Positions 1 through 7,889 of a DNA stretch of 31,038 nucleotides are shown piece by piece. The stretch is from NCBI GenBank assembly GCA_964416175.1, contig CAYQDF010000032.1, positions 1-31,038 on the forward strand. Direction: 5' to 3'. The notes under the pieces are model-generated. The model worked only from the letters and a program-made list of their open reading frames with translations. It did not search any database and was not told the origin of the DNA. Positions within the stretch are counted from its first letter, which is position 1, and the number at the start of each line of letters is the position of its first letter. The DNA comes from CAYQDF01 sp964416175. Its GTDB lineage: Bacteria > Chloroflexota > Anaerolineae > Anaerolineales > UBA4823. A program made the translations under genes and the position numbers.

Positions 1-1
1 C

Positions 2-2116
2 CTCCACCGGAGGATCATCTCGTACGGGGAGGTGCCGGATTGCTCGAGCGCCGAGTATTTTCACTCCCGGGTGGCGCTCAGGCTGGTCTCCGAAAACAAC
101 CTGGAAACATTCCGCGAGGTGTGTGAACGGGCGGCGAAGTTAAGACCTTCCAACAGCCGGAAGTGGCTCCTTCTGGCGAGAGCTGCCGGGATCGCGCTCG
201 ATTCAGGCGGGGGAGAGGAGTCGAACGGACGGAATTCGTATGCTCGAGCGCTCACCGCCGGCGTCACCGGCGACTGGCCTGCATTCCTCTGGGAGCTCCT
301 GGCTTCTATCGGAAATGAACAGCTCCCCAGCTGGTGGGGCAGCTTGAGCCAGGATACACGCCAGCTCGCCTTGAACCTGGATAAAGACGCCCTCACCCCC
401 TTCGTCGCGATCAGCCAGTTGTATTATACCTATCAGGCCCTTGTCCTCCAGATGGAAGACAGGCAGTCAGCGGCGCATTCGGAGGAAGAGCGGCGCGCTC
501 ACGAAGATCTGTCCAAGATCTTCAGCGATGAGGTCCTGCGGAAGTGGAGGGAGATGGAACCCGCGCCGCCGAACTCCGGTATAAGCTATCAGGCCATCGA
601 GAATCTGCTCGATGGGATCGAAAGCCTCGTGCCCGGGTCCCGGGAGAAAGTTTCGCTGGCTCTCTCACAGCCAAAAGCCCAGGCTGAGTTTGTCAGGCAG
701 GCCTGGGACCGCAAGGAGTTCGAGCAGGCGCGCAAGGCTTTGCGCATGGTGCTCATCTGGGACCCGGATTTTCGTCGTGTGATCCAGGCTGACCGGGCGA
801 TCATGGCCGCACCGGAATGGCTCGCGAGCGTCCGGCGCGGCGCCGGACCAGACGAGCCATTCTACGATTTCCTGTCTACGGCAGAGCTCAAGGGACGGAT
901 ACTGCTCAATCGCGTCGGAAGAGCGAAGTGGCTGGATACGATCCTGGACGCCTTGCGCCGTTTGCGAAAAGGAGCGAGCCCGGCAGACCTGATGATCGAG
1001 TATCCCGAGGTCTCCGTGGACCTGCCCTGGCTGAACGAGTACCGCTCGCGTGAAATCCTTTCACTGCCCTGCACCCGGCCGCTGACCCTTGAGAGGGATG
1101 AGTCCAGGTCTGAGCTGCCGAGGACGGTGCGCGGGATCGTCGAGGGGAAGCTGGCTCCAGGAGAGGACCTGTCCCTGGGTGAGCCCCTCGATACCTGGCT
1201 GCCGGAGGCGCGCGGGTCCTCCGCCAGGGTCTTCGCGGGTGTTCTTGCCTGCCAGAAACAGAAAACAGCCTCGGTTGCCATCAAGGTCATCCGCCCGGAC
1301 CAGCTGGAGTACGCCCTGCCGTTGTTCCGGGAGGAAGCCCAGATCCTCTCGCTGCTCAGGGATGTCCCCGGCATCACGCCGCTCATCGAGTGCGGCTATC
1401 TGTCGATCGCGGCGGGGCTTGAATTCCCCAGCGAGGATCAGCACGCTTCGGCAGCACACCTGCGCGGGAGCCTGATCCGCTACGGGAACGAAGAGATACA
1501 GAATTTCCTGGCCGGCATGGATCGGCAGCTGGCGTCAGGCTGGCTGCCTTACCTGGCGCTGGAGAAGAGAAACCAGGAGTTCAACCTGTTGAAATTCTGC
1601 GATGCCGGCTTCACCCGGGGCTGGTTCCTTCCGCTGCGGGAGAGCCTCCTGCTGTCGATCCAGATCTGCGATATCCTGCACCATGCCCACGACCGGAACA
1701 TCGTTTATCGCGACCACAAGATCCTCCATTATTATTGGGATCCCGCAACCCACGGGGTCGTGATGATCGACTGGAACATCGCAAAACGGCAGCCGCAGGG
1801 TCTATCCGATGCTGAGCGGCAGTTCGATATCGTCCAGTTCAGCGCCAGAGCGCTTCACCACATCCTGACCGGACGGCCTGCCGCCGGCGCACTGCCTCTG
1901 GGACCGAACCGTCCGGAGGAGATCGAGCAGGCTTTGCTGCAGTATCCCGTCAGCTGGACGTATGACGACGAGCGGCTCCCGGTGCAGGTGAAGGCGGTTT
2001 TGGAAAAAGCGCTCAGTCAGGGCTACACCCACATTCGGGACCTGCGCCAAGACCTGGTGGAGATCTACCAGCAGATCCCCAAATCGACCCCGGCTGTGGA
2101 ATCCCCCCATTCCTGA
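2..2116 (+). CDS. Divergent Ser/Thr protein kinase-like protein (probably 5' partial)
   Basis: The reading frame is open from the window edge. The first possible start is a GTG at 32, but it has no well-placed ribosome site, so the gene probably begins upstream. Numbered from that GTG, residues 1 to about 380 are a helical region with no recognised domain. Residues about 390-680 look like a protein kinase: the beta-3 VAIK lysine (K418), a REEAQIL helix-C glutamate, a catalytic loop YRDHKILH (D561) and DWN (D580) where DFG is usual. The catalytic and metal-binding aspartates are kept, but the loop asparagine of HRDxKxxN is His and the glycine of DFG is Asn. It may therefore be a weak kinase or a pseudokinase. 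The gene 35 bp downstream encodes a membrane TPR/SH3 protein that could be its partner or substrate (inference). No transmembrane segment is visible, so it is probably cytoplasmic. Confidence 0.85.
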   Translation, partial: LHRRIISYGEVPDCSSAEYFHSRVALRLVSENNLETFREVCERAAKLRPSNSRKWLLLARAAGIALDSGGGEESNGRNSYARALTAGVTGDWPAFLWELLASIGNEQLPSWWGSLSQDTRQLALNLDKDALTPFVAISQLYYTYQALVLQMEDRQSAAHSEEERRAHEDLSKIFSDEVLRKWREMEPAPPNSGISYQAIENLLDGIESLVPGSREKVSLALSQPKAQAEFVRQAWDRKEFEQARKALRMVLIWDPDFRRVIQADRAIMAAPEWLASVRRGAGPDEPFYDFLSTAELKGRILLNRVGRAKWLDTILDALRRLRKGASPADLMIEYPEVSVDLPWLNEYRSREILSLPCTRPLTLERDESRSELPRTVRGIVEGKLAPGEDLSLGEPLDTWLPEARGSSARVFAGVLACQKQKTASVAIKVIRPDQLEYALPLFREEAQILSLLRDVPGITPLIECGYLSIAAGLEFPSEDQHASAAHLRGSLIRYGNEEIQNFLAGMDRQLASGWLPYLALEKRNQEFNLLKFCDAGFTRGWFLPLRESLLLSIQICDILHHAHDRNIVYRDHKILHYYWDPATHGVVMIDWNIAKRQPQGLSDAERQFDIVQFSARALHHILTGRPAAGALPLGPNRPEEIEQALLQYPVSWTYDDERLPVQVKAVLEKALSQGYTHIRDLRQDLVEIYQQIPKSTPAVESPHS

Positions 2117-2151
2117 TAGAATCTCCCTCTGTCCGGACGTTAAATTGAACT

Positions 2152-3927
2152 ATGGAACAACCAGTCAGCCCCTTCGAGTCTTTGGAAAAACAGATCGACG
2201 AGTTCAACCATCTCGATTCCGCGGCCCCGGTCGAAATGCGCAATTTGCTGCTGGAGATCGAGGAATTCCTCGGTTCCGCAGACTATCTCACTCTGTCTCC
2301 AACCCAGCGCAGCCGGATCCAGACGGCCCGCAAAGAGATCCTCGCCCGCATTGAGGCGGTGGAAGCTGCCGGGGAGGGAGCCGCTGCACCGGAAGGGGAA
2401 CCCGCCTCCCCGCCGGCTGAGCCGGTTCAAGGGGGTGACATTTCTCCCAGGGAATATGATCCGGGAGCCGAGCAGCAGATGGAAGTTGCGGAAAAGCTGT
2501 TCTACAGCGGGCGTTACGCCGATGCGATCCAGCTCTTTGACCGGGTGTTGCAGATCGAGCCCAACTGGGAGCGTGCCCGCCAGCACCGCTCCGAAGCAGA
2601 AAATTACCTGCGCACCGGCTACATCCCCACCGTTGCCCTGCCGGCCGACGCCGCCTCCGCTTACGGGAAAGCTCAATCAGCAGCCAGGGTCGGGCGCTAC
2701 GCTGAGGCCATGGCGCTCCTGGAAAAAGCGCAGAACGTCCTGCGCGAACTCGGGATCCAGCGCTGGCAGGAAGGGCATGAGTTCGCCCAGAAGCTTCAGG
2801 AGAACATCGATGCCGAGATGGTCTACGAAGAAGGGCTGGCGCTGTTCCAGCAGGGCAAGATTGACGCCGCCATCGAGAAGGTGGAAACTGCCGCTCAGGC
2901 AACCGGGATGCCGAAATACGCCGACCGCGCTCACAACTTGCGGCAGATCAAGGCAGACCTGCAGGCCATCAATGAGACTCTGAACCAGGCTGCCATTGAC
3001 GCCCAGGCAGCATCCCAGGCGAAGTCCAGCCTGGACAGGCTGATCGTCGAATACGGCTCCAACCCTGCCTTCGACCGGATTCTCGAACGGTTTAAAACGG
3101 TCATCCCCCGGATCGTCGAACCCTTAAAAGAACAAACGCGGGCGCTGAAGAACCAGGCCGATCTTGCGCCCACCCTCGAGGAAGCGCTTTACCTTTCCAG
3201 GCAGGCCCGGCAAAGCCTGGACCAGATTCGGAACCTGGAAGGCGTGGACGAGAGCCTCGACCGGCTGCAATCCGAACTCGACAGGCAGCAGCGCGAGTTG
3301 CAGAAGTTCGACAATGATCTGCAGGCGGCTGTGCGGGCTTACGAAAAAAGACCCAACTGGCCGGTCGAGGCCAGCCGGATCAGCGCCGCAGTGCGGGCGC
3401 GCTACCCGAACGACCCGGGGGTGAGCCGGCTGGAAGCGAACCTGCGCGGCTACCGCCGGCGCCTCTTTGCGCTGCGGATCGGCGGGGGGATCGCCGGGAT
3501 ACTCCTCCTGGTCCTGATCGGCAGCTGGGGGATCGGCAGGTACCGATCCTACCTGGTTTCACTGACCCCCACGCCCACGCCAACCGCGACGGCGACGGCG
3601 ACTTTCACGCCAACCGCCACTTCCACGCCCACCGCGACTCCCACCGAGCTGCCGACAGCGACGCCCACCCTGACGCCGACGCCGCTCACCGCGTTTGCCC
3701 TGCGTGAGGTCTTCGCGCGCAGCGGATGCTACGAGGGGTTCACAGCAGCGGGGCGGATACCTGCCGGCGGGATCATCCGGTTCCTGCCCGCCGAGCGGCG
3801 CTTCGACGACTTCAACCGGGAATGTGTCCTGGTGGAGTTCCAGCGAGAAGAAGGCGCTGTCATCGGTTGGGTGCTGTTGGTGGACGTCGGCGCGGAACCG
3901 CCGCCGACCTCCACCCCCTCACCCTGA
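2152..3927 (+). CDS. Membrane-anchored TPR/coiled-coil protein with external SH3-like domain
   Basis: This 591-residue protein has a large N-terminal part with TPR-like helical pairs (about residues 113-146, 178-200 and 226-246) and then a long charged coiled-coil-like stretch (about 270-420). One transmembrane segment follows at about 443-462 (GGGIAGILLLVLIGSWGIG). A Thr-Pro linker (about 471-512) leads to a C-terminal domain of about 70 residues resembling a bacterial SH3 fold, ending in WVLLVDVG. With no N-terminal signal peptide, the TPR part is predicted cytoplasmic and the SH3-like part outside. The layout suggests coupling of an internal signalling partner, perhaps the kinase-like protein 35 bp upstream, to the cell envelope (inference). 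TP-rich linkers of this kind are common in Chloroflexota exported proteins. Its last 9 bp overlap the convergent gene on the other strand. Confidence 0.85.
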   Translation: MEQPVSPFESLEKQIDEFNHLDSAAPVEMRNLLLEIEEFLGSADYLTLSPTQRSRIQTARKEILARIEAVEAAGEGAAAPEGEPASPPAEPVQGGDISPREYDPGAEQQMEVAEKLFYSGRYADAIQLFDRVLQIEPNWERARQHRSEAENYLRTGYIPTVALPADAASAYGKAQSAARVGRYAEAMALLEKAQNVLRELGIQRWQEGHEFAQKLQENIDAEMVYEEGLALFQQGKIDAAIEKVETAAQATGMPKYADRAHNLRQIKADLQAINETLNQAAIDAQAASQAKSSLDRLIVEYGSNPAFDRILERFKTVIPRIVEPLKEQTRALKNQADLAPTLEEALYLSRQARQSLDQIRNLEGVDESLDRLQSELDRQQRELQKFDNDLQAAVRAYEKRPNWPVEASRISAAVRARYPNDPGVSRLEANLRGYRRRLFALRIGGGIAGILLLVLIGSWGIGRYRSYLVSLTPTPTPTATATATFTPTATSTPTATPTELPTATPTLTPTPLTAFALREVFARSGCYEGFTAAGRIPAGGIIRFLPAERRFDDFNRECVLVEFQREEGAVIGWVLLVDVGAEPPPTSTPSP

Positions 3928-5166
3928 TTTGATCGCGAGCAGGGTAATGTCGTCCGCCTGGGAGGTTGTTCCCTGGTGGTCCAGCACCATCCGGACGAGC
4001 GCATCGCACAGGGCCTGGGCGGTCGCCGGGCTTCCCAGGAGCGCCGCCGCCCCCGGCTCTTCGAGAGAGAAGAAGTTCCCCTCGGAATCTCGCGCTTCAT
4101 TGACCCCGTCCGTGTAAAGCAACAGGGCGCTCCCCGGAGCGAGCTCGATCTGCTGAGGGGCCAGGATCGGCCTGGGAAACAGGCCGATCAGCTGCCCCTC
4201 GGCGCCAGCGATATGGGATAACTCTCCCCCAGGAGACCGGAAGAGGGGGAATTCGTGCCCGGCGCGAATGAAGCAGAACTCCCGGCTCTGACGGTGCAGG
4301 ACGCCGTATATCAGCGTCACGAACATTCCCTGACTGTTCGCAGCCAGAAGGTGCTGGTTGACGCGGTCAAGGACGCGTTCGGGGGAGGGATCATGACCGG
4401 CCTCCGCCCGCAGCAGGCTGGCGGTCTGGGCCATGAACAATGCGGCCGGCATGGCCTTCCCGGATACATCGCCGACGATCACAGCCAGGCGGTCGGGATC
4501 CAGGGGGATCACGTCATACAGATCCCCACCCACCGTGCGGGCGGGGATCATCCGCGCGCCGATGTCGAATCCCGGCAGGGATGGGATCTTCCTCGGCAAG
4601 AGGCTTTCCTGGATCTCGCGGGCCTGCTCGAGCTCCCGGTCGAGGACCGTTTTCTCGATGATCAGCTCCTGGGCGGCCTTCAGTTCAGAATACGCTTGCT
4701 GGAGCTGCCGGTTTTTTTCCATGAGATCACGGATGGATTCGTCGTGAGCCGCCCTGAGACGGTTGCTCAAGACTTGAAGCATCTCGTATGCGATGGTGGG
4801 TTCCTGGCTGAGCAGGGCGTCGAAGTCGCTGCGGGACATCTCGAGCAGGCGCGCCGGCCGGTGAACCCGTGCGGTCGCGGTCCGCTCTCCATCGCGATTG
4901 AGCAGGCTCATCTCGCCGATGAACTCGCCTTCACCGCGGATCCCGATCAGGCGCTCATCATCCGACCCCATGGCTTTGATGATTGCCACCTGGCCGGCCT
5001 CGATGATGTAGAAGCGGTCGCCGCGCTCGCCTTCTGTGAATAAAACAGTCCCCTCCAGATAAGATCGTTCGATCAGGCGCGCCGCGAGGGAACCGAGCGA
5101 ACCCGGAGTGAGGCCCGAAAACAGCGGTATCTGCTGGATGAGCGCGATCCTGGGCTCTATATTCAT
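3919..5166 (-). CDS. Cyclic-nucleotide-binding domain plus SpoIIE/RsbU-type PP2C phosphatase
   Basis: The 415-residue protein begins with a CRP/cAMP-type beta-roll domain (about 8-125; motifs LFTEGERGDRFYIIEAG and GEFIGEMSLL). A coiled-coil linker (about 135-185) leads to a SpoIIE-family PP2C domain (about 190-413). Expected phosphatase motifs are present: VGGDLYDV, DVSGKAMPAALFMA, LLYTDGVNEARD and ADDITLLAI, which supply the metal-binding aspartates. In this family the enzyme dephosphorylates a STAS-type anti-sigma antagonist, and such an antagonist is encoded 49 bp upstream in the same direction. The sensor domain suggests that a nucleotide or other small ligand controls output. It is the last gene of a four-gene minus-strand cluster. 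The 3' end overlaps the convergent TPR/SH3 gene by 9 bp. No strong ribosome site precedes the ATG. Confidence 0.93.
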   Translation of the reverse strand: MNIEPRIALIQQIPLFSGLTPGSLGSLAARLIERSYLEGTVLFTEGERGDRFYIIEAGQVAIIKAMGSDDERLIGIRGEGEFIGEMSLLNRDGERTATARVHRPARLLEMSRSDFDALLSQEPTIAYEMLQVLSNRLRAAHDESIRDLMEKNRQLQQAYSELKAAQELIIEKTVLDRELEQAREIQESLLPRKIPSLPGFDIGARMIPARTVGGDLYDVIPLDPDRLAVIVGDVSGKAMPAALFMAQTASLLRAEAGHDPSPERVLDRVNQHLLAANSQGMFVTLIYGVLHRQSREFCFIRAGHEFPLFRSPGGELSHIAGAEGQLIGLFPRPILAPQQIELAPGSALLLYTDGVNEARDSEGNFFSLEEPGAAALLGSPATAQALCDALVRMVLDHQGTTSQADDITLLAIKSG

Positions 5167-5215
5167 TCTGGATTGGCTCGCTTGACCAGCAGGGAAGAGG
5201 TCAGTAGAGCCGCTT

Positions 5216-5638
5216 TCATCCTTGGTCCTGGAATGATTTCACCGCTGCCCGGAGATCCGGATAAATAGCGAAAAAACGGTCCATCCCGGTCTTTTGCAGC
5301 GTGCTCAAGATCTTCGGCTGGGGATTGACCAGTCTTACACTGTGTTCCATGCCGCTCAAAATGTCTTCACTCGCGGCGTGGATTGCCGACCAGCCCGCTT
5401 CGAGGTCAGGAGGCGCGTCGCCGCGGAAGATTTTGGCGATGCTGTGCAGGGCTACCAGACCTGAACTGCTCATGAAGTTCAGGCTGCTGAGATCGAGGAT
5501 CAGGCTGCGCGCACCCTGGTCGTAGAGCTTCTGAGCCTCCCGGATCAGATCTTTGAAGTTCGAGGCATCGAGATCGCCTTCCAGTCCGATGATTGAGAGG
5601 GCCGGCGTTCCAGCGACGGCTTCGGTCTTTATTTGCAT
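5216..5638 (-). CDS. STAS-domain anti-sigma factor antagonist
   Basis: This 140-residue protein has the STAS fold of SpoIIAA/RsbV: an N-terminal beta strand with LEGDLDASN, then LILDLSSLNFMSSSGLVAL. The SSSG run (S57-G60) sits where the family has DSSG, so the phosphorylated serine is expected there; the usual acidic residue before it is replaced by Ser. In partner switching the unphosphorylated form binds and removes the anti-sigma ATPase. The neighbours supply both partners: the ATPase gene ends 4 bp upstream and the phosphatase gene follows. A strong AAGGAGGAA ribosome site lies within the end of the ATPase gene, which suggests translational coupling. The C-terminal extension (about residues 100-140) is longer than in minimal STAS proteins. 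Confidence 0.92.
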   Translation of the reverse strand: MQIKTEAVAGTPALSIIGLEGDLDASNFKDLIREAQKLYDQGARSLILDLSSLNFMSSSGLVALHSIAKIFRGDAPPDLEAGWSAIHAASEDILSGMEHSVRLVNPQPKILSTLQKTGMDRFFAIYPDLRAAVKSFQDQG

Positions 5639-5642
5639 TTGT

Positions 5643-6077
5643 TCATTCCTCCTTGGCTGGGGGGAAGAGGTTCACCTTCCCGAGTGTGATTTCATTCCCG
5701 TCTCCGGGGAGTCTGCGGTGGGAGAACCGGTCGACGGAGAGACGCGTCAGGTACACCCCCATGCCGCCCGGGGGGCGTTTTTCGAGCGGCTGGGTGATGT
5801 CTGGCGGCGGGTGCCCTGTTGGATCGAAGTAGGGCGCCTTGTCGCGCAAGCGGACCAGCAGGTCCTGGCCTGCCCGGAGAATTTTGATTTCAATGGGTCC
5901 CGCTCCCCCGTAGCCGTAGAGCAGGGTGTTGGTGATCAGCTCTGTGATGGCCAGGTTCAGGTCGTAGATCGCCCGGTGGTCGATGTCCAGCGCGGAAGTT
6001 GTCTTGGTGAAAAACTGCCGGATGTGCGGCAGATCCTCCAGGCGGGCGTCCAGGCGCAAGGTGCCGAGGGTCTCCAT
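5643..6077 (-). CDS. RsbW/SpoIIAB-like anti-sigma factor ATPase
   Basis: The 144-residue protein matches the HATPase_c fold of the anti-sigma serine kinases. It has an N-box-like helix LNLAITELITNTLLYGYGG, with the Glu and Asn that bind Mg-ATP, and a glycine-rich GGMGVYLTRLSVD segment near the C terminus. In this family the protein phosphorylates the STAS antagonist and sequesters a sigma factor or another output protein. No sigma factor gene is in the window, so the final target is unknown. It lies 15 bp downstream of the ammonia-lyase gene and 4 bp upstream of the STAS gene, in an apparent operon. A GAGGCGG sequence before the ATG can serve as a ribosome site. Confidence 0.9.
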   Translation of the reverse strand: METLGTLRLDARLEDLPHIRQFFTKTTSALDIDHRAIYDLNLAITELITNTLLYGYGGAGPIEIKILRAGQDLLVRLRDKAPYFDPTGHPPPDITQPLEKRPPGGMGVYLTRLSVDRFSHRRLPGDGNEITLGKVNLFPPAKEE

Positions 6078-6092
6078 CTGGAACCAGCCGCC

Positions 6093-7622
6093 TCAATCCA
6101 GCGGCCCGATCTCCTTCTCGACTTCCTCCAGGATTTTCCCCGATTTGACCAGCGCTCGGATCCGGTTGTGATCCGGATAGAGTGGGCGGTCTTCATCGAG
6201 GTGGTCCACGTTTTCCCGGATGACCCGCCGGGCGACCTGCACCCCCTTTCCAGGAGTGAAGTCCCGGAAGTCGAGCGCCTGCGCGGCGGCCATGAATTCG
6301 ATGCCCAAAACCCCGTAAGCGTTGTCGAGGATCTGTTCATTTTTGTGAGCCGTGTTTAACCCCATCGATACGAAGTCCTCCTGGTCAGCCGCAGCCGGGA
6401 TCGACTGGATGCTGGCTGGCATCGAAAGGATGCGCTGTTCGACGATGAGGGTGTCGGCGGTGTACTGGCTCAGCATCATGCCAGAGAACATCCCGGCGCC
6501 CCTAGTCAGGAAAGCTGGCAGTCCGGCGCTCAAGGCCGGGTTGGTCAGGCGGTTGAGCCGCCGTTCAGAGAGCACCGAGATCATGGTGATGGCTGCGCCG
6601 GCCATGTCCATCGGCAGGGAGACGGGAGAGCCCTGGAAGTTTGCGCCGGTGAGGGTCAGCCGGTACTCCGGGAGGAAGATCGGGTTGTCCCCGACGCCGT
6701 TCAACTCGATCTCGACCTGTTCCCTTGCGTACGCGATCGCGTCGTGCGCGGCTCCGATCACCTGCGGGGAGGACCGCATCGAATACGCATCCTGCACGCG
6801 GGTCTTGATCTTCCCGGTTACGAGGTCGCTGCCCTGCATGCATTTCATGATCGCGCGGGCGCTGCGCACTGCGCCGGGGAAGCCGCGGGCTTCGTGCAGG
6901 CGCACATCGTAAGGTTTTAAGTTGGCGAGCAGGGCTTCCAGGCTCATGGCGCAGGCGATCTCCGCCTGCTTGAGCCAGCGGTCCATCGCGTGCAGTTGCA
7001 GGGCGCTCATCGCGGTGATCACGTTGGCGCCGTTGATCGTCGCCAGCCCGTCTCGTGCCTGGAGCCCCGGGATGGGGATGCCAGCCCGCTCCATGGCGAC
7101 CCTCCCGGGAAGGCGCTCCCCCTGGTAGTAGGCTTCGCCTTCACCCATCAGCAGCAGCGCGATCTGGGACATGGGAGCCAGGTCGCCGCAGGCGCCGACG
7201 CTGCCCTTGGCGCACACCACGGGTGTGACTCCCTTGTTCAGCATCTCCACGAGGGTCAGGGTGATTTCCGGGCGGCAGCCTGAGTTCCCGTGCGCATGGA
7301 CATTGATCCGGCCGGCCATTGCGCCGCGCACGTACTCGATCGGGAGTGGGTCGCCGATGCCGGCAGCGTGATTGTAGATCAGGTAGCGCTGGAACTGCTG
7401 CACCTGCTCATCGGTCAGCACGACCTCCGAAAATTCGCCTATGCCGGTGTTAACGCCGTACATGATCTCGCGAGCCTGGATCTTCTCCTCGAGCATGGCG
7501 CGGCAAGTCCGGATGCGTTCTATAGCATCCGGATGGAGAGCAACTTTCTCTCCAAAAGAGGCGATCTGAACCAGGTCTGCGATGGTCAGGCTGGTACCTG
7601 TCAGAGTTATGGTCATGGTCAA
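6093..7622 (-). CDS. hutH: Histidine ammonia-lyase family protein with Ala-Cys-Gly cofactor triad
   Basis: At 509 residues this is a full-length MIO-type aromatic amino acid ammonia-lyase. HutH converts L-histidine to urocanate and ammonia in the cytoplasm. Landmarks are the catalytic Tyr in MYGVNTGIGE (Y55), NHAAGIG (H85, where HutH has SHAAGIG), QDAYSMRSSPQVIG (active-site Arg) and DQEDFVSMG (the HutH-type Glu). The cofactor triad usually reads Ala-Ser-Gly, but here it is Ala-Cys-Gly (A144-C145-G146, codon TGC at 7190-7188) within GSVGACGDLAP. FQGSPV, where HutH has FHAEPV, resembles phenylalanine/tyrosine lyases, so the substrate is less certain than the family. No other hut gene is nearby; the gene instead leads a partner-switching cluster. 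AAAGGTGA precedes the ATG. Confidence 0.9.
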   Translation of the reverse strand: MTMTITLTGTSLTIADLVQIASFGEKVALHPDAIERIRTCRAMLEEKIQAREIMYGVNTGIGEFSEVVLTDEQVQQFQRYLIYNHAAGIGDPLPIEYVRGAMAGRINVHAHGNSGCRPEITLTLVEMLNKGVTPVVCAKGSVGACGDLAPMSQIALLLMGEGEAYYQGERLPGRVAMERAGIPIPGLQARDGLATINGANVITAMSALQLHAMDRWLKQAEIACAMSLEALLANLKPYDVRLHEARGFPGAVRSARAIMKCMQGSDLVTGKIKTRVQDAYSMRSSPQVIGAAHDAIAYAREQVEIELNGVGDNPIFLPEYRLTLTGANFQGSPVSLPMDMAGAAITMISVLSERRLNRLTNPALSAGLPAFLTRGAGMFSGMMLSQYTADTLIVEQRILSMPASIQSIPAAADQEDFVSMGLNTAHKNEQILDNAYGVLGIEFMAAAQALDFRDFTPGKGVQVARRVIRENVDHLDEDRPLYPDHNRIRALVKSGKILEEVEKEIGPLD

Positions 7623-7639
7623 TCACCTTTCTGGCGTGA

Positions 7640-7667
7640 ATTATATACCGATCCAGGGGATTGTCAC
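7640..7667 (-). promoter_or_regulatory. Candidate sigma70-type promoter for the ammonia-lyase cluster
   Basis: On the minus strand GTGACA (7667-7662) and a perfect TATAAT (7645-7640) are separated by 16 bp. The predicted transcript start is about 10 bp before the ATG at 7622, leaving just enough leader for the AAAGGTGA ribosome site. The -35 box differs from TTGACA at its first base. Confidence 0.45.
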
Positions 7668-7705
7668 TCAAATCAGGAGCAGGTAAGGCGATTGTGATCC
7701 TATTA

Positions 7706-7735
7706 TTGACAAATCGGATAAACATGCTGTATTAT
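7706..7735 (+). promoter_or_regulatory. Candidate sigma70-type promoter for the sensor kinase gene
   Basis: A perfect TTGACA (7706-7711) is followed after 18 bp by TATTAT (7730-7735). It points to the sensor kinase gene and would give a leader of about 150 nt. It lies about 40 bp from the divergent candidate promoter of the ammonia-lyase cluster, so the two could share an operator. Confidence 0.5.
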
Positions 7736-7889
7736 TTGAGCACCTGCTGTATCCCAGTCGTTTGCATCTCCCTGCAGGGATTATTCTATAAATGGCGGCG
7801 GGTAATTCATTGGCGAGTACATTGCAGGTGAACCATAGTCTATGGTGCGAAATAATAATATTTAACGTCTATTCGGAATAACCGCCGCG

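Noticed and set aside
4255..5043. 262-codon plus-strand frame opposite the CNBD-phosphatase gene
   Set aside because: No domain is visible; the minus strand encodes complete CNBD and SpoIIE motifs.
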